Shown here piece after piece: positions 1 through 8,927 of a DNA stretch of 37,035 nt. This DNA is from an uncultured Clostridia bacterium (GTDB taxonomy: Bacteria > Bacillota > Clostridia > Christensenellales > UBA1242): positions 1 through 37,035 of the forward strand of contig CALWOY010000055.1 in assembly GCA_944383255.1 (NCBI GenBank). The letters run 5' to 3'. The translations under genes and the position numbers were made by a program. Every line of letters starts with the position of its first letter. The stretch's first letter is position 1. A model generated the notes under the pieces. That model did no database searches. It was not told where the DNA came from and saw only the letters and a list, made by a program, of their open reading frames with translations.

Positions 1-45
1 TTTAAATAAAATATGTCTAAAATTATTATAAAGTAAAAAAAATGT

Positions 46-74
46 TTGACTAATATAAAGTATTTTCTTATAAT
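46..74 (+). promoter_or_regulatory. Vegetative (sigma-A type) promoter for secD-secF
   Basis: A -35 box TTGACT (46-51) and a perfect -10 box TATAAT (69-74) are separated by 17 bases, the optimal spacing. Transcription would start near 81, giving a leader of under 20 bases before secD with its GGAG ribosome-binding site at 90-93. Confidence 0.75.
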
Positions 75-98
75 TACTTAGTAATAATTGGAGATATA

Positions 99-1427
99 AT
101 GGCTAAAAGATTTTCTATCATAAACTATGTCCTTGTTTCAATACTAGTAGCAATAGGTTTATTTTTATCCTTTGCATCTTTTAAAATTCCTTTTTATGTA
201 AATGATTATGCGGGCTTTGCTGGGGCAATCTCGCTTTCTTACGATTTGGGTTCAGGACAAACTGCGGTATTTGATGTCGCGCCTATTTCAACAGACGCTG
301 ATTCGGTTACTGAAAAACAAATGGATGATACAGTTGAGTTTGTAAGGGATATTTTGGTTTCGTTTGGTGGGGCATATAACCAGGTCGGTGTGCAGAACCA
401 AAGTAGCATAAGAGTTCAAACTTTACAGTCAAATATAAGTTCTCAGTTAATGGAGGCACTTGGCACTCGCACTCAAATAATTATAAGAGGAGAAGCGACT
501 GAAGAAACAACTCAGTATGATATTCCTGCAAATACAATTAAAAGGTGTCTTGGAACTTATCAAACCACAAGTGCTTCGTCTACATCGTCTTCATATTCTT
601 ATGGTGTATATATTGAATTTAACACACAAGGGACTGAGCAATATAGAACGCTAACAAACTATGTAGCAGATAATGGGAATACTGTCTATTTTTATACTGT
701 TGATGGCACACAATTAGGCTCTTTTTCTGGAATTACAAGAGAAGTAACGACTGGTGCAACGTTTTTACCACTTTCGTCAGTAACATCTCAAGATGATGCT
801 AATATGAATGCAATAAATATTCTTATGGGTTCTTTGGATGTTGAATTAACAATGACTGAGAATGGAATTACGACTGCCTATCTTGGATATAACACAGTTA
901 ATTATGTAGGTATTGCACTTTTAGTTGCTTTTGTTTGTCTATCAATTATTATGATTGTTAGATATAGAGATTTGGGTTTAATTTCACTTTTAACTAGTCT
1001 TATAAATATTGTGCTTTACCTGTTTCTATTGCAAGCATTACCAATTGTGACATTGTCACTTAGTGGCATAGTTGGTTGTGTTCTTGGATACTGTTTAACT
1101 GTTCTTTGTCATATTGTTTTGTTTGAAAAAATGAAAAAAGAATATGCAATGGGAAGAAAAATATCATTATCATTTAAACTTGCATATAAAGATAGTTTGT
1201 TTACAATTTTGGACATAATGGCGATAGCATTAATAGGCAGTTTGGCATTGTATTTTGTTGGATTTGATTTGTTAAAATCATTCGCAATTGGAATATTTAT
1301 TGGAGGAGTATTATCAATATTTTCAATATATTGTGTCACAAGGCTTTTCACTAAATGGTATTTACCATTAAACAATACCAAAGAAAGTCACTTGGCTTTT
1401 AAAAGAGAGGTGACAGATGAAAACTAG
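99..1427 (+). CDS. secD: SecD, protein translocase accessory subunit
   Basis: With SecF this membrane protein assists SecYEG in late steps of export, in other bacteria using proton flow. The 442 residues show one N-terminal membrane segment (about 7-29), an extracytoplasmic domain, and a C-terminal block of hydrophobic segments from about residue 267. The C-terminal pattern LSGIVG, then LFEKM, then FTILD, then FVGFDLLKSFA fits the SecD membrane core. Odd points: the N-terminal LDLxGG motif is weak (YDLGSG, 48-53), and the usual AVDANV motif is replaced by residues around 333-338 with no Asp. The ATG has GGAG 6 bases upstream. secF overlaps its last 11 bases, so the two are co-transcribed and probably translationally coupled. 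Identification is secure from position and topology; retention of proton coupling is doubtful. Confidence 0.9.
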   Translation: MAKRFSIINYVLVSILVAIGLFLSFASFKIPFYVNDYAGFAGAISLSYDLGSGQTAVFDVAPISTDADSVTEKQMDDTVEFVRDILVSFGGAYNQVGVQNQSSIRVQTLQSNISSQLMEALGTRTQIIIRGEATEETTQYDIPANTIKRCLGTYQTTSASSTSSSYSYGVYIEFNTQGTEQYRTLTNYVADNGNTVYFYTVDGTQLGSFSGITREVTTGATFLPLSSVTSQDDANMNAINILMGSLDVELTMTENGITTAYLGYNTVNYVGIALLVAFVCLSIIMIVRYRDLGLISLLTSLINIVLYLFLLQALPIVTLSLSGIVGCVLGYCLTVLCHIVLFEKMKKEYAMGRKISLSFKLAYKDSLFTILDIMAIALIGSLALYFVGFDLLKSFAIGIFIGGVLSIFSIYCVTRLFTKWYLPLNNTKESHLAFKREVTDEN

Positions 1428-2496
1428 TATTAGGTCAAAAATGGAAAATAGTAAATATAAATTTGCTCAAAACTTTTGGTATCATTTGATTGCTCCACTT
1501 TGTATAATAGTTTTGGCGCTAATTTTAGCACTTTGTTTTAATTTTAATTTAGGATTAGATTTTAAGGGAGGAACAGTTGCAACTGTAGTTGTGGAAGAAG
1601 ATTTATCTGTTTCTAAAAATTATTCTAATGTCAAAACTACAATAGATGAAATTTTATCTCAAAATGGAATAGACGGACTAGTATATCAAAAAGAAACCAC
1701 TAACTATTATGGTGATGCAATTATCGTGAGATTTAATAGAATTAATGATACAGCAAGAGAAGAACTTAGGCAAGATTTAATTCAAGAATTTCATAGTGAA
1801 GCATCTCAAGATGATTTAGAACGATTTGTTAAAGTTGACAATTTTGAAGGTAATGTTGATAGTGCAGTTCTTACATCAACAATTTTAGCGGTTTTGGTTG
1901 CAATAATATGTACAATGATATACTTATGGATAAGACATGGAACAACCGCAGCGTTTTTATCATTGTTTGTTGCAATATTCGATTTAGTAATTTCAACATC
2001 GTTGGTAGCGATTGTTAGAATTCCGGTTGAGATGTCAACAATTATCGCTTTGGCTTTTGTATCTATGTATTCAGTGATAACCACATATTTGTTTGTTAAT
2101 GATGTGAACTCAAACATTAAACAAGAGAAATATTCAAAACTCGACAAAAATGAGATAGCAAATATAACAACAAAACGTGGAATAATACAAAAACTATCTA
2201 TTTCACTAATACTGCTTATATTCGTTCTTTTACTTGGTGTTGTACCAACCTATCAAGTAAGAAGTTTGACTATACCATGCTTGATTGGAGTAATTGTTGT
2301 GTTCTTGACATCATTATTTATAACCCCAGGTTTTTGGTCTTTAACTTATATGAAGAGAAAAGTATCCACAAAATCTCAAAAGCAAAATAAGCAGGTTGTA
2401 GAGGAACCAAAACTTGCTGAAGATGATATTACTAAAGAACCAGAGGTAATAGTAGAAACTGAGGAAAAAGAAAACATAAAGAATTCCGTAAAATAA
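1417..2496 (+). CDS. secF: SecF, protein translocase accessory subunit
   Basis: Partner of SecD in the export complex. The 359 residues begin with a cytoplasmic stretch, a membrane segment (about 25-42) and the diagnostic GLDFKGGT motif (46-53), followed by an extracytoplasmic domain and a C-terminal membrane block (about 150-310). The protein ends in a charged, Glu/Lys-rich cytoplasmic tail of about 50 residues. In the membrane segment where SecF normally reads YSLNDT...FDR this protein has YSVITT...VND (219-229), so the conserved Asp is absent here too. The start ATG lies inside the 3' end of secD, preceded by GAGAGGTGA. It is followed directly by a terminator whose loop contains the stop codon. 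Confidence 0.92.
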   Translation: MKTSIRSKMENSKYKFAQNFWYHLIAPLCIIVLALILALCFNFNLGLDFKGGTVATVVVEEDLSVSKNYSNVKTTIDEILSQNGIDGLVYQKETTNYYGDAIIVRFNRINDTAREELRQDLIQEFHSEASQDDLERFVKVDNFEGNVDSAVLTSTILAVLVAIICTMIYLWIRHGTTAAFLSLFVAIFDLVISTSLVAIVRIPVEMSTIIALAFVSMYSVITTYLFVNDVNSNIKQEKYSKLDKNEIANITTKRGIIQKLSISLILLIFVLLLGVVPTYQVRSLTIPCLIGVIVVFLTSLFITPGFWSLTYMKRKVSTKSQKQNKQVVEEPKLAEDDITKEPEVIVETEEKENIKNSVK

Positions 2497-2510
2497 TACG
2501 GAATTTTTTA
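2482..2510 (+). terminator. Rho-independent terminator after secF
   Basis: A perfect 9-bp stem (AATTCCGTA at 2482-2490 with TACGGAATT at 2497-2505) encloses a 6-base loop and runs into a T tract. The secF stop codon (2494-2496) lies in the loop. Confidence 0.85.
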
Positions 2511-2533
2511 TTAAAATTTTTAAGAATATTATT

Positions 2534-2561
2534 TTGTAGAATAGTTGTTATGTAGTATAAT
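2534..2561 (+). promoter_or_regulatory. Promoter for the recJ-rel-hemZ group
   Basis: TTGTAG (2534-2539) and a perfect TATAAT (2556-2561) are spaced by 16 bases, between the secF terminator and recJ. The predicted leader carries a small hairpin (TTCTGC 2578-2583 with GCAGAA 2588-2593) that overlaps the recJ ribosome-binding site AGAAGGG. Confidence 0.65.
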
Positions 2562-2603
2562 TAATTTATAAGGTGTTTTCTGCGGTAGCAGAAGGGTAGA
2601 TTT

Positions 2604-4994
2604 ATGAATTTGATTAAATATTATAACGAAAGTGCCGATAGCACTCGTATTTTGGAATATTCCAAACAATTTAATGTTGATCCTAAAGTTATGGAAATTA
2701 TCTTCTCAAAAGGATATACAACACCAGAAGAGATAAGTGTTTTTTTGACGCCTACTGACCAACAATTTGTTGATCCTTTTAAATTATCTGGAATGAAACA
2801 ATGTGTGGATAAAATAAAAAAAGCAATTTATGAAAAGAAACGTATTTTGATTTTTGGAGATTATGATGTTGATGGTATGTCTGCAACCGCCATTATGTTG
2901 AAGATGTTATCTAAAAAAGGTGTAAAAGCAGATTATTATTTGCCTAATCGTTTTGTTGATGGATATGGTCTTACAAATGATGTAATTGATAAATTGAATG
3001 CTGAATTTTCTCCACAATTGATAATAACTGTTGACTGTGGTATTACTTGTTATGAGCAAGTTGAGCATTGCAAGAAATTGGGGATAGATATCATAATCAC
3101 AGATCATCATGAGTTACCTGAAATTTTACCAGACACAATAATAGTTAATCCAAAAATTTTAAATCAAGAATACACATTTAATGGTCTATGCGGTACAGGG
3201 GTGGCGTTCAAAATAGCACAGGCAATTATGCAAGATGATTGTGAGGAATTTTTGCCAATTGCTGCCATAGCAACAATTGCAGATATAGTGCCTCTAAAAG
3301 ATGAAAATCGAGTTATTGTAGCAAAAGGATTGAAGTGCTTAAATAATTATTTGCCATATGGATTAAAACTACTATTCAAGCAAAATAAACTTAATTTAGA
3401 CCGTGTTGATTCAAGTGATATTGCATTTAAAATTGCCCCAAAACTCAATGCAACTGGAAGAATGGGAGATGCATCAATATCACTTAAACTTATGCTTGAA
3501 ACTGATATTGTAAAAATAAAAGAACTTTTAGGAAAAATCACAGAGTGCAACACCAAAAGACAGGACCTATGTTCCAAAGTCTTTGATGATTGCGAAGAAA
3601 TGCTAAAAGATAAAAATATGTCCAAATTACCAGCTATCATTTTAAAATCTGACAAGTGGGATAGTGGTATCCTTGGTATCGTATGTTCAAGATTACTTGA
3701 TATTTATAATAGACCTGTTATTTTGCTTTCGCAAAATGGAGACATTTTAAAGGGGTCTGCTAGAAGTATTGATGATGTTAATATTCATCAAGTGCTTAGT
3801 TCTGTGCATGATATTTTAGATGTCTTTGGTGGACACAAGGTTGCAGCAGGTTTGACTCTCAATGTAAAAAACTATGATGAATTTTGCAATAGAATATATT
3901 CATATATGATTCAAAATATAAGTGGGAGAGCATTTGTTCCAATCGAGTATTATGATTTACAATTAAAAGAAAATGATATGACGGAAAAATTCTATGATGA
4001 TTTGTCTTTAATTGAACCATGCGGTTGTGATAATCCGAAGCCTAAATTTTTAGTCAAAACAAATAGATTAAGACTTCGTCCACTTAAGCCAAATTCTTTA
4101 CATGCGTATATTGGTATAAATAACAAATTGAGTTTATTATTTTTTAATTATTTAAAGCATATAGGCAAATTAAATTTTGCAACAGAGTATGAGTTTGTTT
4201 TTGAATTTCAAGAAAAGCGAAAGGGAACTTATAAGGGAATTGTAAAAACTTTTAATACTAACAATGATATCAGGAAAAGTGCTGATAAATATCTTGATCC
4301 ATTCAAATTATCACAATTTAGATTTTCGTTTTTAAAAAAAGAACCTAAATATAACACATATGAAGTTGGGGAGTTGTTAGATTTTATAGTAGATTGTTCA
4401 ACCAATACTTTTGGTACAACGTTTGTTTCATATAATTGTGAAAATTATAGAAAATTCATCAACAACTATGATATTTCAAATATTTTTGATGTGGACATTT
4501 TGAACAAAGTAGCTACTGGGTTTAATTCATTGATATTATGTCCAACAGATTTAGAATTTGCTAAAAATTGCCAGAAAATAGTTTTTTTAGATGAGATTTA
4601 CGATACCACCTTTTTGGCAAAAATCAATGAAATTTCGGATGCTCAAATATTTATTCCAAAAAATATAAAAGGCGATAATAAATTACTTGTAAATTTAAAT
4701 TTAAATCGTGGAGAACTTAGTAAATTTTACAAAAATATTTTAAAATTAGAAAATTTAAAATTTACTGGGATTTTTGCCATTTTTTCATCTATGGTTCGTG
4801 ATTTAAAATATAATTTAAATTTCAATAATTTTCTTGCTTATTATTATATTTTATCTGAGTTAAATATTCTTTCTTCAAAGGTAGCAGATGGACTATTTTA
4901 CTTTGAAATAAATAAAAATATAAAAACCAATTTAAATGCTTCAAAAATATATAATACAATTAATTTTATAAGGAGGGTATATGCAAGAAATTGA
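2604..4994 (+). CDS. recJ: RecJ, single-stranded-DNA-specific 5'-3' exonuclease
   Basis: RecJ digests single-stranded DNA from the 5' end in recombinational and mismatch repair. The DHH phosphoesterase core is clear: GDYDVDGM (85-92), VDCGI (143-147) and TDHHE (166-170), followed by LNATGRMGD and the DHHA1 motif GGHKVAAG (around 409). The remaining C-terminal third is Lys/Asn-rich and poorly conserved, as is usual in low-GC Gram-positive RecJ, and the total of 796 residues matches that form. The ATG is preceded by AGAAGGG. The last 14 bases overlap the next gene, whose own AGGAGG site lies inside recJ, so the two are translationally linked. The recJ-rel order is common in Clostridia. With recA, mutS and mutL also here, the window is rich in repair genes. 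Confidence 0.95.
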   Translation: MNLIKYYNESADSTRILEYSKQFNVDPKVMEIIFSKGYTTPEEISVFLTPTDQQFVDPFKLSGMKQCVDKIKKAIYEKKRILIFGDYDVDGMSATAIMLKMLSKKGVKADYYLPNRFVDGYGLTNDVIDKLNAEFSPQLIITVDCGITCYEQVEHCKKLGIDIIITDHHELPEILPDTIIVNPKILNQEYTFNGLCGTGVAFKIAQAIMQDDCEEFLPIAAIATIADIVPLKDENRVIVAKGLKCLNNYLPYGLKLLFKQNKLNLDRVDSSDIAFKIAPKLNATGRMGDASISLKLMLETDIVKIKELLGKITECNTKRQDLCSKVFDDCEEMLKDKNMSKLPAIILKSDKWDSGILGIVCSRLLDIYNRPVILLSQNGDILKGSARSIDDVNIHQVLSSVHDILDVFGGHKVAAGLTLNVKNYDEFCNRIYSYMIQNISGRAFVPIEYYDLQLKENDMTEKFYDDLSLIEPCGCDNPKPKFLVKTNRLRLRPLKPNSLHAYIGINNKLSLLFFNYLKHIGKLNFATEYEFVFEFQEKRKGTYKGIVKTFNTNNDIRKSADKYLDPFKLSQFRFSFLKKEPKYNTYEVGELLDFIVDCSTNTFGTTFVSYNCENYRKFINNYDISNIFDVDILNKVATGFNSLILCPTDLEFAKNCQKIVFLDEIYDTTFLAKINEISDAQIFIPKNIKGDNKLLVNLNLNRGELSKFYKNILKLENLKFTGIFAIFSSMVRDLKYNLNFNNFLAYYYILSELNILSSKVADGLFYFEINKNIKTNLNASKIYNTINFIRRVYARN

Positions 4995-7080
4995 AAACAT
5001 AATAATTAAAAATTTTGAATTAAATGATTATGATAAACAATTACTTTCATCTGTTTGCTTTAATATAAAAGATACAAATAGGACAAGTGAAATTGTAAAG
5101 GCTTTGATAGATTTTCGTTTAGATTTTCATTCTATAATTGCATATCTTGCTTATGAGAGCAATTATAATTTTAATGAGAATGTAGATAGTGATATTTTAA
5201 AAATTTATAATACACTAAAAAGTGCTTTTGTAATAACAGAAGGAATGTCAAAGCAAGAGCAAGCAGATGTTATACGTAAAATGTTTATTGCTATGAGCAA
5301 TGATGTACGAGTTATAGTTATAAGACTTTATATTATGCTTTATGATATTTCAAATTTTACTCTACCTATAACAAAAAAACAAAAGCAGATGCTTATAAAT
5401 ATTAGAGATATTTATGCACCACTGGCTGAAAGATTAGGGCTAAATTCTTTAAAATCAAATTTAGAAGATTATTGCTTAAAACTTTTGAGTCCTAAAACTT
5501 ATGAAAATTTATCTAAAAGCGTAATGCTTCAACGAGATGCAAATGAAGAGCAAATAAATATAACCAAACAAAAATTACAACAAATTCTTGATGAGCTAGA
5601 TTTAAAAGATGCTGTTATTATGGCTAGACAAAAACATTTCTCTAGTATATATAAAAAAATCAAAACAAAAGGTGAAAGTTTAGCAAATATTTATGATCTT
5701 ATTGCACTTCGTGTTTTGGTAGAAAAAGTTGAAGAATGTTATGCTGTTCTTGGTAAAATTCATGCTATATATAAACCAATGGAAGGTAGAATAAAAGATT
5801 ATATTGCTTCACCAAAACCGAATGGTTATCAATCACTTCATACTACCATTATTGCTGAGAATAAAAGACCGCTTGAAATTCAAATTAGAACTTTTGAAAT
5901 GCATAAATTGGCAGAGTATGGAGTATTTGCACATTGGCTTTATAAAGAAAAGAAAAACGGACTTGAAAGCGAACTTGATAAAAAAATATCTTGGCTTCGA
6001 GAGATTATGGAAAGTTCCAAAGATCTTTCAAGCGAAGAATTTATTGACACTTTAAAAACCAACCTTTGTGAAGGGCAAATATATGTTCAAACACCAAAAG
6101 GGAAAGTGCTAGAATTTGTTGAAGGAGCAACAGCACTGGACTTTGCGTATGCAATTCATTCTGATGTTGGAAACTTTTGTGTGGGTGCTAAGGTAAATGG
6201 CAAAATCAAACCTCTTGGCACAAAATTACAAAATGGTGATATTGTTGAAATAATTACTTCACAAAATTCAAAAGGCCCTTCAAAAGATTGGCTAAAAATT
6301 GTAGTTACTTCTAATGCCAAATCAAAAATAAATAGTTATTTTAAACATGAACTTAAAGAAGAGAATATTAGACTTGGTTTTAATATGCTTGAACAAGGTA
6401 TTAAAAATCGCGGATATTCTCCTGCAAAAATTCTTACTGATAAATATCTTGATATGAGTCATTTCAAATTTGCGTTTAAAACAAAAGAAGAATTGTTTGC
6501 TGCAATAGGTTATGGTACAGTATCTGCAAATAATATTTGTAACAAACTGTGCCAGATGTATGAAAAAGACCATCCTCAAGAAACTTTTGTTTCAACAAAT
6601 GATTCAAGTACCGCTCCTTCTTTATTGATAAAAAAGAATAAGGATGGCATATTAGTGGACGGGGACAGCGGTATGCTAATAAGATATGCTGGATGCTGTA
6701 CACCCGTTTTTGGCGAAGAAATTATTGGATATATTTCGCGTGGTAGAGGTGTTACTATTCATCGAAAAGATTGTCCAAATCTTAGATATTTAGAACAGGA
6801 AAGACTTATAGACGCGGTTTGGGACGATAGTGTAACATCAAAATCAACATCGGTTGTAATTAAGATAATCTCATCTACGTCAGATGGATTTCTGGCTAAA
6901 CTAACACAAGAAATTTTAAGTGCTGGTTATAAAATCTTAGGCTTAGAAAGTAAGGTTTTAGGCGATAAAACAAACACTACACTTAAAACCGAGGTTAAAA
7001 AACTTGAAGATATTACAAAACTAATAAATATTTTAAAATTGATAGGTGGAGTTGAAGAAGTATTTAGGGCAGGTAATTAA
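4981..7080 (+). CDS. relA: Rel/RelA-family (p)ppGpp synthetase with degenerate hydrolase domain
   Basis: Makes the stringent-response alarmone (p)ppGpp from ATP and GDP/GTP. The synthetase domain is intact: RQKHFSSIYKK (216-226), YDLIALR (238-244), the RxKD motif RIKD (270-273), PKPNGYQSLHTT (278-289), EIQIRT (299-304) and AEYGVFAHW (311-319). A TGS domain follows (about 370-435) and a C-terminal ACT-like domain ends the protein. The N-terminal HD hydrolase domain is present as sequence but its metal ligands are gone: the position of LLHDVVEDT reads IAYLAYESN, and KLADRLHNM reads RLYIMLYDI (115-123). At 699 residues it is a little shorter than usual bifunctional Rel (about 730). Expected to synthesise but not degrade the alarmone, though the RxKD motif is the type seen in bifunctional enzymes. 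AGGAGGGT precedes the ATG. Confidence 0.9.
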   Translation: MQEIENIIIKNFELNDYDKQLLSSVCFNIKDTNRTSEIVKALIDFRLDFHSIIAYLAYESNYNFNENVDSDILKIYNTLKSAFVITEGMSKQEQADVIRKMFIAMSNDVRVIVIRLYIMLYDISNFTLPITKKQKQMLINIRDIYAPLAERLGLNSLKSNLEDYCLKLLSPKTYENLSKSVMLQRDANEEQINITKQKLQQILDELDLKDAVIMARQKHFSSIYKKIKTKGESLANIYDLIALRVLVEKVEECYAVLGKIHAIYKPMEGRIKDYIASPKPNGYQSLHTTIIAENKRPLEIQIRTFEMHKLAEYGVFAHWLYKEKKNGLESELDKKISWLREIMESSKDLSSEEFIDTLKTNLCEGQIYVQTPKGKVLEFVEGATALDFAYAIHSDVGNFCVGAKVNGKIKPLGTKLQNGDIVEIITSQNSKGPSKDWLKIVVTSNAKSKINSYFKHELKEENIRLGFNMLEQGIKNRGYSPAKILTDKYLDMSHFKFAFKTKEELFAAIGYGTVSANNICNKLCQMYEKDHPQETFVSTNDSSTAPSLLIKKNKDGILVDGDSGMLIRYAGCCTPVFGEEIIGYISRGRGVTIHRKDCPNLRYLEQERLIDAVWDDSVTSKSTSVVIKIISSTSDGFLAKLTQEILSAGYKILGLESKVLGDKTNTTLKTEVKKLEDITKLINILKLIGGVEEVFRAGN

Positions 7081-8496
7081 ATGAAAATTATTACAAATTA
7101 TGATACAATAAAAAACGATTTATACGATGTTATGCATCTTTATTATCCAGATAATGAAATTGATGATAATAAGCCAATTTTAACACACAAGATGCTACGT
7201 GATAAAAATAATGTTGAAAATATATATACCATAGAGGCCGATGATGGCACTTTTGACTTTTCAGAAAAACGTGTAATAGACCAAAAAAGTGGTGACTTGC
7301 TAGATGAAAAGCGTCAATTAAAGAGATTTGCAAAACTCAGTTTATACAAAATGCTCTCAAAACATTTTGATAAAAATATGCCTTGGGGTTCACTTACGGG
7401 AGTAAGACCCACAAAAATTGGTTATGATTTGATAAATCAAGGAGTACCGCCATATCTTTTGCAGCAAGCACTTATGGAAAATTTTTTATTATCTTCTGAT
7501 AAAGCCAGACTTGTTGAAATGGTTATACAAAATCAAAGATGTATAATAAGAAACGATAAACTGATTGATTTATATATAAACATTCCTATTTGCCCAACAA
7601 GATGCACATATTGTTCTTTTATTTCATCACAATATGATGCCGTTAAGGACATAATGGATAAATACCTCGAAGCACTTATTAAAGAAATAAATGCAACAAA
7701 AAAACTCATTCAAGAAAATGCTTATATATTAAGAACAATATACATTGGTGGAGGAACTCCAACTGTGCTTACGGATAAACAATTAGATTATCTTCTAGAT
7801 AACCTAAATTATCCAGTAAGTGAATTTACGGTTGAATGTGGTAGACCAGATACTATAACTAAAGAAAAACTTGATGTATTAAAAAAACACAATGTAACAC
7901 GTATTAGTATAAACCCACAAACTTTTAATGACGCAACACTAAAACGAATAGGAAGAAAACATACCGTAAAAGATACCATAATGGCTTATAAATTATCACT
8001 TAAATATGATTTTGTTGTCAATATGGACATTATCGCTGGGCTACCTAAAGAATCCTTTTCAACTTTTAAGAAAAGTGTTGATACATTAATGGAACTTGCT
8101 CCTGATAATATTACAGTACATACATTAGCAATAAAAAAAGGCTCGCTAATAAGTGAAGACAAACCAGAAGTTACTAATAAATTAGTTGATAAAATGATAG
8201 GTTATGCCGAAACTACATTGCACGATAATGGCTATAAACCTTATTATCTTTACAGACAAAAAAATCAATTGGATGGACAGGAAAATGTAGGCTACTTTAA
8301 AGAACATATTTGTCTTTTCAATGTCGATACAATGGAAGAATGTTTCTCTGTTATAGCATGTGGAGCGGGTGGAATTTCTAAACGTGTATTTAATTTAGAA
8401 AATAGAATAGAACGCGAAGCAAATGTCAAAGATATAAAACAATATATAGACAGAATTGACGAAATGATAGAGAAAAAAGCAAAACTTTTTTCTTAA
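7081..8496 (+). CDS. hemZ: HemZ-type radical SAM protein (coproporphyrinogen III dehydrogenase-like)
   Basis: Member of the oxygen-independent coproporphyrinogen oxidase-like radical SAM proteins. An N-terminal region of about 160 residues contains GSLTGVRPTK (103-112), typical of HemZ. The radical SAM core follows: the 4Fe-4S motif CPTRCTYC (Cys171, Cys175, Cys178), then GGGTPT (223-228) and the RISINPQTF and DIIAGLP stretches. The 471 residues fit the HemZ family. The ATG follows the rel stop codon with no gap, so it belongs to the recJ-rel transcript; rel followed by hemZ is a familiar Clostridia arrangement. Whether this organism makes haem is unknown and no other haem gene is present, so the physiological substrate is open. 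Confidence 0.85.
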   Translation: MKIITNYDTIKNDLYDVMHLYYPDNEIDDNKPILTHKMLRDKNNVENIYTIEADDGTFDFSEKRVIDQKSGDLLDEKRQLKRFAKLSLYKMLSKHFDKNMPWGSLTGVRPTKIGYDLINQGVPPYLLQQALMENFLLSSDKARLVEMVIQNQRCIIRNDKLIDLYINIPICPTRCTYCSFISSQYDAVKDIMDKYLEALIKEINATKKLIQENAYILRTIYIGGGTPTVLTDKQLDYLLDNLNYPVSEFTVECGRPDTITKEKLDVLKKHNVTRISINPQTFNDATLKRIGRKHTVKDTIMAYKLSLKYDFVVNMDIIAGLPKESFSTFKKSVDTLMELAPDNITVHTLAIKKGSLISEDKPEVTNKLVDKMIGYAETTLHDNGYKPYYLYRQKNQLDGQENVGYFKEHICLFNVDTMEECFSVIACGAGGISKRVFNLENRIEREANVKDIKQYIDRIDEMIEKKAKLFS

Positions 8497-8502
8497 AAAT
8501 AC

Positions 8503-8532
8503 TAGACATATTTTATAACCTATGATATTATT
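8503..8532 (+). promoter_or_regulatory. Possible promoter for rpsO
   Basis: TAGACA (8503-8508) and TATTAT (8527-8532) are 18 bases apart, just after the hemZ stop codon. Both boxes are imperfect, so this is a tentative call. Confidence 0.4.
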
Positions 8533-8535
8533 TAT

Positions 8536-8611
8536 TAGTCCTAAGGCACAGGTACACGACTTCCTCTATCGGTATTCTTTGTCTATGGCGTAACATTAGT
8601 AAGGAGGAAAT
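8536..8611 (+). promoter_or_regulatory. Structured leader of rpsO, possible S15 autoregulatory site
   Basis: The leader between the predicted transcription start and rpsO is more GC-rich than surrounding intergenic DNA. It contains TTCCTC (8561-8566), an exact complement of GAGGAA (8604-8609) inside the ribosome-binding site, so a 6-bp helix could hide the start region. S15 represses its own mRNA in several bacteria by binding leader structures; that this leader does so is inference. Confidence 0.4.
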
Positions 8612-8872
8612 ATGGAAAAAGCAAGAAAGCAAGAAATAATTGCACAATTTGCACAGTCTAAAAATGATACTGGTTCTGCTCAAGTTCAAATCGCTCTTTT
8701 AACAGAGAGAATAAATGAACTTACTGAACATTTGAAAGTTAATAAAAAAGACAATCATTCAAGACGTGGATTATTAAAACTTGTTGGTAAAAGAAAAGGC
8801 TTTTTGTCTTATCTTGAAAAGAAAGACATAGATGCTTATCGTGAACTTAAAAAACAACTAAACATAAGATAG
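8612..8872 (+). CDS. rpsO: 30S ribosomal protein S15
   Basis: S15 binds the central domain of 16S rRNA early in small-subunit assembly. The 86 residues are almost exactly the family length (about 88). The characteristic [31 protein letters not shown] and the basic [12 protein letters not shown] stretch are all present, as is the [11 protein letters not shown] end. AAGGAGG (8601-8607) precedes the ATG. A strong hairpin separates it from pnp, repeating the very widely conserved rpsO-pnp pairing. Confidence 0.98.
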   Translation: MEKARKQEIIAQFAQSKNDTGSAQVQIALLTERINELTEHLKVNKKDNHSRRGLLKLVGKRKGFLSYLEKKDIDAYRELKKQLNIR

Positions 8873-8881
8873 TTATTTAGC

Positions 8882-8910
8882 AAGGGGGAAATTGCCCCCT
8901 TTTATTTTTT
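8882..8910 (+). terminator. Terminator/attenuator between rpsO and pnp
   Basis: A perfect 7-bp GC-rich stem (AAGGGGG 8882-8888 with CCCCCTT 8895-8901) with a 6-base loop is followed by a T-rich tract. I see no separate promoter between it and the pnp start 17 bases later, so pnp is probably reached by read-through, or the hairpin is a processing site. Confidence 0.8.
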
Positions 8911-8927
8911 ATTAAAAGAGGTATTTT

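Noticed and set aside
7081-8496. HemZ as evidence of a haem pathway
   Set aside because: HemZ-like radical SAM proteins occur in many anaerobes without haem synthesis and no other haem gene is in the window.
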